Below are positions 1 through 7,913 of a stretch of 64,000 nucleotides of DNA, piece by piece. Under the pieces are notes generated by a model that saw nothing but the letters and a program-made list of their open reading frames with translations, made no database searches and was not told the origin of the DNA. Source of the DNA: Sphingopyxis sp. CCNWLW2 (GTDB lineage Bacteria > Pseudomonadota > Alphaproteobacteria > Sphingomonadales > Sphingomonadaceae); assembly GCF_037095755.1 (NCBI RefSeq), contig NZ_JBAWKJ010000002.1, positions 310,001 through 374,000 of the forward strand, read 5' to 3'. The position numbers and the translations under genes are program-made. How positions within the stretch are numbered: the stretch's first letter is position 1; each line of letters starts with the position of its first letter.

Positions 1-676
1 GGGCGAGGATGCCGTTCTGCATCAGCTTGCGGAGTACGTCACCGCGCAGTTCGCGCAGCTTGTTCTCGTCGACCATCTGGAAGCCGCGGTAGATAAAGGG
101 CTTGTCATTGCCTTCCTGCTGGATGGCGACTTCGCCGTCCATCAGAAGGTCGGCCTTCTTCAGTTCGTCCATGAACAGGCCGGTGCGCTGGCCGGCTTCT
201 TCGAAATTCTTGCAGAATTCGAGCACGGCCTGAACCTGTTCCGACGGCTGGCCGTCGACGAACAGCGCATCGCCCTCGTCAAACTTGCCGATCGCGCCCG
301 AGGTCGGGTCGAAGCACAGCGACAAATCTTCCGAATCGGGCTGGAGCCGCGCAAGGAGGAAGGGGTAGCGGCGGATGTAGGCCGGGACATAGACCGGATT
401 GATCAGCTTGCCTTCGTCGTCGACGAAAGTGTTGATGCCTTCATTCAGACCCATCAGCGCGAGCGGAACCGGATTTTCGCCGGCTGAAAAGACGATCGGG
501 AAGAAACGGCAGGCCGACACGAATTCGTCCGAGGTCAGCGGGATGGCGTGCTGGCCCACCAGGAATTCGGCGCTGTCGAGCGGACGAGCGTGGAAATCGG
601 CATGCTCGACGCTCGAAAGCGGGGCAAGGTCCTTATAGAACAGGGGCAGATTGGCAGGTGCGGGCGCGGTGGCCAT
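1..676 (-). CDS. SapC family protein (3' end outside window)
   Basis: The reading frame opens at an ATG (674-676) preceded by GGAG at good spacing and stays open to the window edge, so only about 225 residues are visible and the C-terminus is missing. The protein begins MATAPAPANLPLFYKDLAPL and contains the stretch HAIPLTSDEFVSACRFFPIVF followed by NPVYVPAYIRRYPF, which is the SapC pattern. SapC was named from S-layer-associated genes of Campylobacter; in sphingomonads and Caulobacter its role is unclear and it often lies near TonB receptors or tryptophan halogenase-like genes. There is no signal peptide. Family recognition comes from sequence pattern; function is not inferred. Confidence 0.85.
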   Translation of the reverse strand, partial: MATAPAPANLPLFYKDLAPLSSVEHADFHARPLDSAEFLVGQHAIPLTSDEFVSACRFFPIVFSAGENPVPLALMGLNEGINTFVDDEGKLINPVYVPAYIRRYPFLLARLQPDSEDLSLCFDPTSGAIGKFDEGDALFVDGQPSEQVQAVLEFCKNFEEAGQRTGLFMDELKKADLLMDGEVAIQQEGNDKPFIYRGFQMVDENKLRELRGDVLRKLMQNGILA

Positions 677-694
677 GTTTGAACTCCGGTAAAG

Positions 695-711
695 GTCCCG
701 AAGTTCGGGAC
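695..711. other. Short hairpin in the sapC 5' leader
   Basis: A 7-bp perfect inverted repeat (GTCCCGA / TCGGGAC, 3-nt loop) lies 18 nt upstream of the sapC start codon and would be in its mRNA leader. No U-run follows it in either useful orientation, so a terminator role is not supported. It could be an mRNA-stability hairpin or an operator. Confidence 0.3.
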
Positions 712-806
712 GAAAAAGGATAAAGCGCCTTATTGACCCGCGCCGCGCGGCGCAAGAGGGCGATGATAAGGGGCGGCGATATGCCGCGTGCTCGACCGGG
801 CCGAGG

Positions 807-2231
807 TCAGCCGACCAGTTTGCCCGGATTGAAAATGCCTGCCGGATCGAGTCCGGCCTTGACCCCGCGAAGAGCGGCCAGGCGCGCCGGGCTGTCCAGT
901 TCAGCGAGGATGTCGCGCTTCATCTGGCCGATGCCATGTTCGGCCGAAATTGATCCGCCGAGTTCGAGGACGTGTGAATAGACCAGCCGGCTGACGGCTG
1001 TGCCATGCTCGGCGAGCCATGCCGCGCCATCGGCGTCGGCGGGCGGCTGAACATGATGGTGGACGTTGCCGTCGCCGAGGTGCCCGAATGACAGGGCCCG
1101 TGCCCCCGGAAAGGCCCGCGCCAATCGCGCCGGATTGTTGGCGATGAAAGCGGGCATCAAATCGACGGGCACGCTGACGTCATGCTGCAACGCTGGCCCA
1201 TCTGCCCGTTCCGCTTCCGAGATGGAATCGCGCAGGCGCCAGAAATCTTCACTTTCGCGGTCGCTTTTGGCGATCACGACATCGCGGATCAGTCCGGCGT
1301 CGAGCGCCGCCGCGAGTTGCCGTTCCAAGGCTTCGCCCAAGGTTTGATCGCTTTCGCCGGCGAGTTCGAGCAGGACATACCAAGGCTGCGCGGTCGCAAG
1401 CGGTGCGCGCGTCTGTGGAATATGGCGCAGCACGGCGTCGAGGCAGGCGTGCGGGATCAGCTCGAATCCTTCGAGTTCGCGCCCGATTGCGGCATCGACA
1501 CGGCGCAGCAGCAGCAGCGCGCTTTCGGGCGAATCGATCCCGATCCACGCCGTCCGCCGCGCTGCAGCCGCGGGAACGAGACGCAGCGACGCGGCGGTAA
1601 CGATCCCCAGCGTGCCTTCGGCACCGCAAAACAGATGCCGCAGGTCGTAGCCGCGATTATCCTTCTTGAGCGGGGCCAGCCCATCGAAAATGCTGCCGTC
1701 GGGCAGAACGGCTTCGATACCTGCTACCAGCGCGCGCATCGACCCGTGGCGCAGCACCTGCGTGCCGCCGGCGTTGGTCGACACCAACCCGCCGATCGTC
1801 GCCGACCCCTTGCCCCCCAGGGTGAGCGGAAAGCGGAGCCCGTGTGCGAGCACGGCGTTGTGGAAATTCTCCAGGATCACGCCGGCCTCGGCGACGGCGA
1901 GCTGCCCCGCCTCGTCGATATGGCGTATCCGATTCATGCGCCGCAGGCTGAGCAGAAGCTGATTGCCGCTGGGATCGGGTGTAGCGCCGCCAACCATGCC
2001 GCTGTTGCCGCCCTGGGGGACCAGCGCGACGTCGGTCTTGGCGCACAGTCGCACGATGGAGGCGACTTCGTCGGTGGTCGCGGGCGACAGCATCGCGGCG
2101 GCGCGGCCGTGATATTTGCCGCGCCAGTCGGTCAGCCAGGGCGCCATCGCATCCGGGTCGTCGCTATAGCCCCTGGGGCCGAGCAAATTTGCGAGTGCGT
2201 CGAGCAAAGATTCAGATGGCGGGCGCGTCAT
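807..2231 (-). CDS. FAD-linked 2-hydroxyacid dehydrogenase (GlcD/D2HGDH-like)
   Basis: A 474-aa protein of the VAO/GlcD flavoprotein family. The N-terminal half carries the FAD pyrophosphate-binding loop LVPQGGNSGMVGGATPD (about residues 85-110) and the continuation LGGKGSATIGGLVSTNAGG. The C-terminal half has GHLGDGNVHHHVQPP and SISAEHGIGQMKR, the His-rich metal and substrate segment of D-lactate, glycolate and D-2-hydroxyglutarate dehydrogenases. It probably oxidises a D-2-hydroxyacid and passes electrons to the quinone pool or an electron-transfer flavoprotein. The length is normal for a single-subunit enzyme. The ATG start has GGAG nine bases upstream. Which hydroxyacid is used cannot be read from the sequence; D-2-hydroxyglutarate or D-lactate are the usual candidates. 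Confidence 0.88.
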   Translation of the reverse strand: MTRPPSESLLDALANLLGPRGYSDDPDAMAPWLTDWRGKYHGRAAAMLSPATTDEVASIVRLCAKTDVALVPQGGNSGMVGGATPDPSGNQLLLSLRRMNRIRHIDEAGQLAVAEAGVILENFHNAVLAHGLRFPLTLGGKGSATIGGLVSTNAGGTQVLRHGSMRALVAGIEAVLPDGSIFDGLAPLKKDNRGYDLRHLFCGAEGTLGIVTAASLRLVPAAAARRTAWIGIDSPESALLLLRRVDAAIGRELEGFELIPHACLDAVLRHIPQTRAPLATAQPWYVLLELAGESDQTLGEALERQLAAALDAGLIRDVVIAKSDRESEDFWRLRDSISEAERADGPALQHDVSVPVDLMPAFIANNPARLARAFPGARALSFGHLGDGNVHHHVQPPADADGAAWLAEHGTAVSRLVYSHVLELGGSISAEHGIGQMKRDILAELDSPARLAALRGVKAGLDPAGIFNPGKLVG

Positions 2232-2353
2232 GCCGGTCCACTCCGGAAATTTCCTGCCTCACAAGCGGGCAGGGGTGACAGCAGTTCATTTGATGTTCAA
2301 TCATCCTTGTTAAATAGGGCGATGGACGAATAGTATCATTTCGTCCAGCGGGC

Positions 2354-2944
2354 ATGGACGCGGGAGCCATAAGTGAGCGAAATCTTCGGTCAGGACGCCA
2401 AAGGAGCGGCGGCGGAGCTGTGCTGACGGCGGCATTCCTGTGGTTCGTGGCCGCGGCGCCCGCGGCGGACGCGGCGGTGCCCGTTGCAGCACCGGAGCCG
2501 TTGGTCGCAATTTCCGCACCGATGCCCGAACAGGCTTCGTCCTTTTGGCAGGTGGTGATCGAACAACAGCTGATCATCCGTGTCCCGGCCCAGCGTTCGC
2601 AGATCAACAATTTCGCCGCGGGCCCTTCGGCGTCCAGGCGCGCGACCGAACTGCCGGTCGTCTGGAAAGAGAAAAAGGCGCCAAAATGCGTCGCTATGCG
2701 CAATATATTGGGAATGCAGGCGGTCCAGCGCGACAGCATCGATATCATCACGCGGCAGAAGCAGCGGCTGCGCGCGCAGCTCAACCGCGGTTGCCGCGCG
2801 CTCGATTTTTACGCTGGCTTTTACATGCAGGGCAGCAAGGACGGAAAGCTGTGCGAGGATCGTGACCAGATCCACGCCCGGACCGGCGCAAAGTGCGAGA
2901 TCGACAAGTTCAAGCTGATGGTTCCGGTCCGCGACGACGATTAA
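2354..2944 (+). CDS. Exported hypothetical protein with four cysteines
   Basis: A 196-aa protein I do not recognise. From the ATG it has an Arg-containing n-region, a hydrophobic stretch AVLTAAFLWFVAAAPAADA and a likely signal-peptidase site, so it should be periplasmic or surface-exposed. An in-frame GTG at 2420 would give a shorter signal peptide without positive charges, which is why I keep the ATG, although neither start has a strong ribosome-binding site. The mature part has four cysteines (near KKAPKC, NRGC, GKLC and TGAKC) that could form two disulfides, and a basic segment RQKQRLRAQLNRG. It lies between the divergent dehydrogenase and the helicase. It is probably a lineage-specific sphingomonad protein. 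Confidence 0.65.
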   Translation: MDAGAISERNLRSGRQRSGGGAVLTAAFLWFVAAAPAADAAVPVAAPEPLVAISAPMPEQASSFWQVVIEQQLIIRVPAQRSQINNFAAGPSASRRATELPVVWKEKKAPKCVAMRNILGMQAVQRDSIDIITRQKQRLRAQLNRGCRALDFYAGFYMQGSKDGKLCEDRDQIHARTGAKCEIDKFKLMVPVRDDD

Positions 2945-3058
2945 TCGCGTTTATCGCGGCCTTTCCTTGACTTTTCCTCGCCATTTGCCCAATGGCCGCG
3001 GCAACGTCCGCCTGCGTGGGAGGCAGGGCGCCAACTCTTTTCCGGACATGATGATCTT

Positions 3059-4453
3059 ATGAAATTTGCCGACATCGGCCTTTCCGACGAACTTTTGCGC
3101 GCCATTGATGAGTCGGGCTATAACGAAGCGACCCCGATCCAGGCGGGCGTCATTCCGTCGGTCCTGATGATGCGCGACATCATCGGCATCGCCCAGACGG
3201 GCACCGGCAAGACCGCATCCTTCGTGCTGCCGATGATCGACATCCTTGCCCACGGTCGCGCCCGCGCGCTGATGCCACGCTCGCTAATCCTCGCACCGAC
3301 ACGCGAGCTCGCGGCGCAGGTCGCTGAAAACTTTGAAAAATACGGCAAGTATCACAAGCTATCGATGGCGCTGCTGATCGGCGGCGTCCAGATGGGGGAT
3401 CAGGTCAAGGCGCTCGAAAAGGGTGTCGACGTGCTGATCGCGACGCCGGGCCGTCTGATGGATCTGTTCGAGCGCGGCAAGATTTTGCTGACCGGTTGCA
3501 ACCTGCTCGTCATCGACGAGGCCGACCGGATGCTCGATATGGGCTTCATTCCGGACATCGAGAATATCTGCACCAAGCTGCCGGCGACTCGGCAGACGCT
3601 GTTGTTCTCGGCAACGATGCCGCCGCCGATCAAGAAGCTGGCCGACAAATTCCTGTCGAACCCGAAGACGATCGAGGTTGCGCGCCCCGCGAGCCGGAAC
3701 GAGAATATCGAGCAGTTCCTGGTCAAGACATCGGAACGCAGCAAGCGCGACACGCTGCGCGACCTGCTCGATGCCGAAGATATCGCCACCGCGATCATCT
3801 TCTGCAATCGCAAGACGACGGTGCGCGAACTCGCGAAATCGCTCCAGCGTTACCGCTACAAGGCGGGTGAGATCCACGGCGACATGGATCAATCGAGTCG
3901 TATCGCCGAGCTCGACCGTTTCAAGGCCGGCACGATCAACATATTGGTGGCGTCGGACGTCGCGGCGCGCGGCCTCGACGTCAAGGGCGTCAGCCATGTG
4001 TTCAATTTTGACGCGCCATGGCACCCCGACGATTATGTCCACCGCATTGGCCGCACCGGCCGTGCCGGCGCAAAGGGGCGCGCGTTCACGCTGGTCACGT
4101 CGTCGGATGACGAGGCGATCGATAATATCCAGAAGCTGACCGGCTACAAGATTCCGATTCACGCGGCCGGCGCGCCGGCGGCCGATGTCGCCAAGCCCGA
4201 CCGCGACGAAGAAGAAGGCGAACCGCGGCGCGGACGTTCGCGCGGTGGACGCAGCAAAGCTGCTGCGAAGCCCGAGAAGGCACCCGCGCGTCCGGTTCCG
4301 GCCGCCGAAGCGCAGCCCGCGAAGCCGCGCGAAGACCGGAAACCGCGGAGCGATCGCAAGCCGTCGCACACCAGGCAGGATGATCTGGACGGCCCCGATG
4401 ATGGCTGGAACGGCCCGATGCCGGGATTCCTGTCGGTCGGTTTCGACAGCTGA
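3059..4453 (+). CDS. rhlE: DEAD-box ATP-dependent RNA helicase, RhlE type
   Basis: A 464-aa SF2 RNA helicase. In order: the Q motif ending TPIQ (residue 28), Walker A AQTGTGKT (45-52), PTRELAAQ, GG, TPGRLMD, the DEAD box in VIDEADRMLDMGF (about 150-165), SAT, then in the second RecA domain AIIFCNR, ARGLDVKGVSHVFNFDAP and HRIGRTGRAG. A low-complexity basic tail rich in Arg, Lys and Pro occupies about the last 90 residues and should bind RNA. Family members remodel RNA during ribosome assembly and RNA decay, notably in the cold. The gene stands alone. Distinguishing RhlE from other DEAD paralogues would need a tree. Confidence 0.9.
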   Translation: MKFADIGLSDELLRAIDESGYNEATPIQAGVIPSVLMMRDIIGIAQTGTGKTASFVLPMIDILAHGRARALMPRSLILAPTRELAAQVAENFEKYGKYHKLSMALLIGGVQMGDQVKALEKGVDVLIATPGRLMDLFERGKILLTGCNLLVIDEADRMLDMGFIPDIENICTKLPATRQTLLFSATMPPPIKKLADKFLSNPKTIEVARPASRNENIEQFLVKTSERSKRDTLRDLLDAEDIATAIIFCNRKTTVRELAKSLQRYRYKAGEIHGDMDQSSRIAELDRFKAGTINILVASDVAARGLDVKGVSHVFNFDAPWHPDDYVHRIGRTGRAGAKGRAFTLVTSSDDEAIDNIQKLTGYKIPIHAAGAPAADVAKPDRDEEEGEPRRGRSRGGRSKAAAKPEKAPARPVPAAEAQPAKPREDRKPRSDRKPSHTRQDDLDGPDDGWNGPMPGFLSVGFDS

Positions 4454-4477
4454 CGCCGGGCGGAAAGTGGTTGCTGG

Positions 4478-5494
4478 TCAGATCCTGACCAGCATCTTTC
4501 CCATATTGCTGCCTGCGAACAGGCCGAGGAAGGCATCGGGCGCCGCCGCCAACCCGTCGTGCACGGTTTCGCGCATCGTTACGGCTCCGCTGGCGATCAG
4601 GCCGCCCATGTCGGCGTGGAATTCTTCCATGCAGTCGATGAACTGGTCGGTGTAGATAAAGCCTTCCATGCGAATTCGCGCCGGGATCGAGCGGATGATA
4701 TATTTCATCTCCTGCGGCTTCGCGTCGTTATAGACGTCGATCATGCCGCAGATCGCGAAGCGCGCGAAATCATTCGCGGTGGCAAAGGCGGCATCGAGAT
4801 GTTCGCCGCCGACATTGTCGAAATAGACGTCGATGCCCGGCTTGCCGAGGCGTTCGAGCGCGGCGGCGAGCTGCGGGAGCACCGGCCCCGCCTTGTAATC
4901 GATCGTCGCGTCGGCGCCGAGGTCGTCGACCCAGGCGCATTTGTCCGCGCCGCCCGCCGAGCCGATCACCGTCATTTCGCGCGCCTTGGCGATTTGAACG
5001 ACCGCCGAACCGACCGCACCCGCGGCGGCCGAGACGAATATTGTATCGCCGGGCTTCGCCGCCGCGACGCGGAGCACGCCGATCCATGCGGTTCCGCCGG
5101 TCAGGCCCATATTATGCAGGAAGGTTTGCGGCGTCAGGCCCGCGGCCAGCATGTCGCCGGGCAGCTTGTTGGGCATCATGTCGAGACCGATGACGCCGCC
5201 GTCGCGCCAACCGCCCATGTGGAGGATCAGGTCGCCCGGAGCGAAGCCCTCCATCCCGCTTTCGATGACTTCGCCGATCGCCCCGCCGGTCATCGGCTGG
5301 TCGATCTGGAAGCTGGCGGCATAGCTTTTGGCGTCGTTCATCCGCCCGCGCATGTACGGATCGACCGACAGCCAGAGATTGCGGATGCGGAGCTGATCCT
5401 TTTCGAGCGGCGCGTCGGGCACCTCGCGCAACGCGAAATTGTCGATCGTCGGCAGCCCCTGCGGACGACTGGTCAAATGCCATGCCTTGGCCAT
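4478..5494 (-). CDS. NADP-dependent oxidoreductase, zinc-free MDR family
   Basis: A 338-aa medium-chain dehydrogenase/reductase related to CurA/YncB and leukotriene B4 12-hydroxydehydrogenase. The N-terminus MAKAWHLTSRPQG and the segment SVDPYMRGRMND are typical. The Rossmann motif reads VSAAAGAVGSAVVQIAK and is followed by YFDNVGGEHLDAAF. Zinc-ligand cysteines are absent, as expected for this branch. These enzymes reduce alpha,beta-unsaturated ketones or aldehydes with NADPH. I start at the ATG 5494, just after a purine-rich GGGGGG stretch; the frame extends 23 codons upstream, but those residues do not match the family. The gene runs convergently toward the helicase, 24 bases from its stop. 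Confidence 0.88.
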   Translation of the reverse strand: MAKAWHLTSRPQGLPTIDNFALREVPDAPLEKDQLRIRNLWLSVDPYMRGRMNDAKSYAASFQIDQPMTGGAIGEVIESGMEGFAPGDLILHMGGWRDGGVIGLDMMPNKLPGDMLAAGLTPQTFLHNMGLTGGTAWIGVLRVAAAKPGDTIFVSAAAGAVGSAVVQIAKAREMTVIGSAGGADKCAWVDDLGADATIDYKAGPVLPQLAAALERLGKPGIDVYFDNVGGEHLDAAFATANDFARFAICGMIDVYNDAKPQEMKYIIRSIPARIRMEGFIYTDQFIDCMEEFHADMGGLIASGAVTMRETVHDGLAAAPDAFLGLFAGSNMGKMLVRI

Positions 5495-5591
5495 CGGAAT
5501 CCCCCCATTCCTAATTTCACCGGCGACGGTAGCAATCGTCGGAAAAGCCGTTGCCACCACCAATCAGCGTCGTTAAGACCCTGCCGGTCGC

Positions 5592-5667
5592 GGGGCCGTA
5601 GCTCAGATGGGAGAGCGCTGCAATCGCACTGCAGAGGTCAGGGGTTCGATTCCCCTCGGCTCCACCA
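5592..5667 (+). tRNA. tRNA-Ala (CGC anticodon)
   Basis: A 76-nt cloverleaf. The acceptor arms GGGGCCG and CGGCTCC pair over 7 bp with one G-U. The D stem is GCTC/GAGC. The anticodon stem is CTGCA/TGCAG with loop ATCGCAC, giving anticodon CGC at 5625-5627. The T arm is AGGGG-TTCGATT-CCCCT. The discriminator is A and CCA is encoded. It reads GCG alanine codons, which are frequent in this GC-rich genome. Confidence 0.97.
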
Positions 5668-5684
5668 GCGACCTTTCCGACCGA

Positions 5685-6848
5685 TCAGCCCACAAAATCA
5701 CGAATCATATTCTTCGCGATCACTAGCTGCTGGATCTGCGTCGTCCCTTCATAAATGCGGTAAATGCGGCAGTCGCGATAGAAGCGTTCGGCCAGATATT
5801 CCTTGAGATAGCCGGCGCCGCCGTGGATCTGCACGACGCGGTCGGCGACGCGGCCGCACATTTCGCTGGCAAACATCTTGGTCGCCGCCGCCTCGACGAG
5901 GATTTTCTCGCCGCGATCGGCGCGCGCGCAGGCATCGGCGAGCATGCATTCGGCGGCATATATCTCGGCCTTGCTGTCGGCGAGCATCGCCTGGATCAGC
6001 TGGAAATTGGCGATAGGCTCGCCGAACGCCTTGCGCTCCATTGCATATTTCAGGCCGGCGTCGAGCATGCGCTTCGCATAGCCGACGCTGGCGGCGGCGA
6101 CCGACAATCGCCCGTTGTCGAGGCTCTGCATCGCGGCGCGGAACCCGATGCCTTCCTCGCCGCCGAGCAGCGCGTCGCCATCGACGTGCACATCCTCGAG
6201 GATGACGTCGGCGATTTGCGACCCGGCCTGGCCCATCTTGCCGTCGGGCTTGCCGATAGACACGCCGGGCGCGTCACGTGGGACCATGAAGGCGCTGACA
6301 TGCGCGTTCTTGGGTAGTGCCTCGGCATTGGTGCGCGCCATGACGAGGATGACGTCGGCGAAGGGGGCGTTTGTGATGTAGCGTTTCGTGCCGTTAAGGA
6401 CATAACCGTTGCCATCGCGCACGGCGCGGGTCTTCATCGCGGCGCTGTCCGATCCGCTATCGGGTTCGGTGAGGCCGAATGCCGCGATTTCTCCGGCCGC
6501 GAGCCTGGGCAGCCAATGTTCCTTCTGCTGCGCGGTGCCGAACCCGACGAGCGATTTGCAGACCATGCCGATGTTGATCGAGATGATCGAGCGATAGGCG
6601 GGAGAGGCGTAGGCGATCTCGCGGATAAAGCCGACATATTGGCTGACGTTCATGCCGGCGCCGCCATATTCCTCGGGCATCGTGACGCCGAACAGGCCCA
6701 TGTCGCGCATTTCCGCAAGGATATCGTCGGGAACGCGGCCGAGCTCTTCGAGCTGATCCTCGGCGGGGATCAGCCGCTCGCGGACATAGCGCTGCAGCTG
6801 TTCGATGAAGGCTTCGTAGATGTCTGCGTCCATTCCCTTATTGGCCAT
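5685..6848 (-). CDS. Acyl-CoA dehydrogenase
   Basis: A 387-aa flavoprotein with the full acyl-CoA dehydrogenase fold. The N-terminal helical domain includes MGLFGVTMPEEYGGAGM. The beta-domain has FGLTEPDSGSDSAAMKT, which contacts FAD and substrate. The C-terminal helical domain ends IYEGTTQIQQLVIAKNMI, where the Glu of YEGT is the expected catalytic base. It introduces a trans-2,3 double bond into an acyl-CoA and passes electrons to ETF. The ATG at 6848 follows a GGGACAGGA ribosome-binding region; a 28-codon upstream extension is not family-like. Substrate chain length is not determinable, though short- or branched-chain substrates are usual for this length. Confidence 0.93.
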   Translation of the reverse strand: MANKGMDADIYEAFIEQLQRYVRERLIPAEDQLEELGRVPDDILAEMRDMGLFGVTMPEEYGGAGMNVSQYVGFIREIAYASPAYRSIISINIGMVCKSLVGFGTAQQKEHWLPRLAAGEIAAFGLTEPDSGSDSAAMKTRAVRDGNGYVLNGTKRYITNAPFADVILVMARTNAEALPKNAHVSAFMVPRDAPGVSIGKPDGKMGQAGSQIADVILEDVHVDGDALLGGEEGIGFRAAMQSLDNGRLSVAAASVGYAKRMLDAGLKYAMERKAFGEPIANFQLIQAMLADSKAEIYAAECMLADACARADRGEKILVEAAATKMFASEMCGRVADRVVQIHGGAGYLKEYLAERFYRDCRIYRIYEGTTQIQQLVIAKNMIRDFVG

Positions 6849-6945
6849 TATCGTCCTGTCCCTTTTCGCTGCCGCGTCGCGTTTCTGCGTGTCCGGCCCA
6901 GACATAGCGCTGGGCCGGACCTTTGCAAGCAACGCCCCGGCGGGA

Positions 6946-7839
6946 TCAGCCGGCGGGGTCGCTTGCGCCGGGCTTCTCGCGGAGCTGCCGGCGAACCGCG
7001 ACCATGAAGCGGCTGCGCCAGAAGGCGAAGAAAAGCGCCGCGAGGACGCCCCATGGCAGCAACGCTGCGCCGAGGGTCAGGACGAAGGTCAACGCAGTGC
7101 TGCCGCTGCGCATCAGCGTCTCGCCAGCGTTGGCGAAGGGGTTTTCATGCCCGATGCCCGGCAATCCGCCGTTGCTGACATAGTTGAACGCGACGTTGGT
7201 CCAGGCGATGCGCGCTTCGCCGGCGCGGCGACTTTGGCGTTCGTTGCCAATCTCACCGCGGAGCTGGCTGATCTGTGCCAGCAATTCGGCACGCTCGCGC
7301 TTATCGAGCCCGCCCGACTTTAGCCGCTCCTCGAGCCGCGCGATTTCGGCTTCGGAGCCGGCGCTGCGTTGCTGCGAAGCGAGGATTTCGGTCCCGACAT
7401 CCTCGCCTGCGACGCTGGCGTCGGCAAGCACGCCCTCGGCCTTTTCGACACTGGCGATCGCAGTGGCGCCGAACCTGCGCGCGATGGCGGGGTCGAGCTT
7501 GAACTGGGTCTGCGCCTCGACGAGCTTTTCGGCGGTCAGCTGGTAGCGGACGTCGACGATGCGGCAGCGCTGGATGCCGAGCGTTTCGCAGGCGGCGGCA
7601 TGTTCCTCCTGAACTTTGGAAATACGGTCGTCAGCGAGGCGAAAGACATAGGAATAGTCGAAGGCGACGCCGGGCGCGGCTTCGATGCCGATCCGGGGCG
7701 CGGCTGCGGCGTCGGCGGAGGTTTCTTCGGTAACGGCTTCGGCGGTGGGGGTATCGGGTGTCGCAGCATCTTCGGCCGCCTTTTCCGAGCAGCCGACCAG
7801 GACGAGCGCCATCGCGCCCGCTAAGAGCTTATTTCGCAT
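6946..7839 (-). CDS. DUF4349 lipoprotein
   Basis: A 297-aa protein. It starts MRNKLLAGAMALVLVGCSEK, a lipoprotein signal with lipobox LVGC, followed by a Thr/Ala/Glu-rich linker. The central DUF4349 domain includes FDYSYVFRLADDRISKVQEEH and two cysteines. A coiled-coil region follows (EIARLEERLKSGGLDKRERAELLAQ), and a C-terminal membrane segment (ALTFVLTLGAALLPWGVLAALFF) precedes a basic tail. Having both a lipid anchor and a C-terminal membrane helix is typical of this family, which has no established function. I take the ATG at 7839 because it gives the lipobox; the frame extends 15 codons further upstream. Confidence 0.83.
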   Translation of the reverse strand: MRNKLLAGAMALVLVGCSEKAAEDAATPDTPTAEAVTEETSADAAAAPRIGIEAAPGVAFDYSYVFRLADDRISKVQEEHAAACETLGIQRCRIVDVRYQLTAEKLVEAQTQFKLDPAIARRFGATAIASVEKAEGVLADASVAGEDVGTEILASQQRSAGSEAEIARLEERLKSGGLDKRERAELLAQISQLRGEIGNERQSRRAGEARIAWTNVAFNYVSNGGLPGIGHENPFANAGETLMRSGSTALTFVLTLGAALLPWGVLAALFFAFWRSRFMVAVRRQLREKPGASDPAG

Positions 7840-7913
7840 GCAGATTCTCCCAAAACGCGACTCGTTGGCCGCAGGAGACGGCATAACATAACTGATATAG
7901 TTGACAATAAAAA

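Noticed and set aside
2945..3058. TTGACT near 2967 as a promoter for the helicase gene
   Set aside because: No acceptable -10 hexamer at 16-18 bases.
4559..5806. 415-codon plus-strand frame running through the MDR oxidoreductase and tRNA-Ala
   Set aside because: Antisense shadow; it also crosses a tRNA gene.
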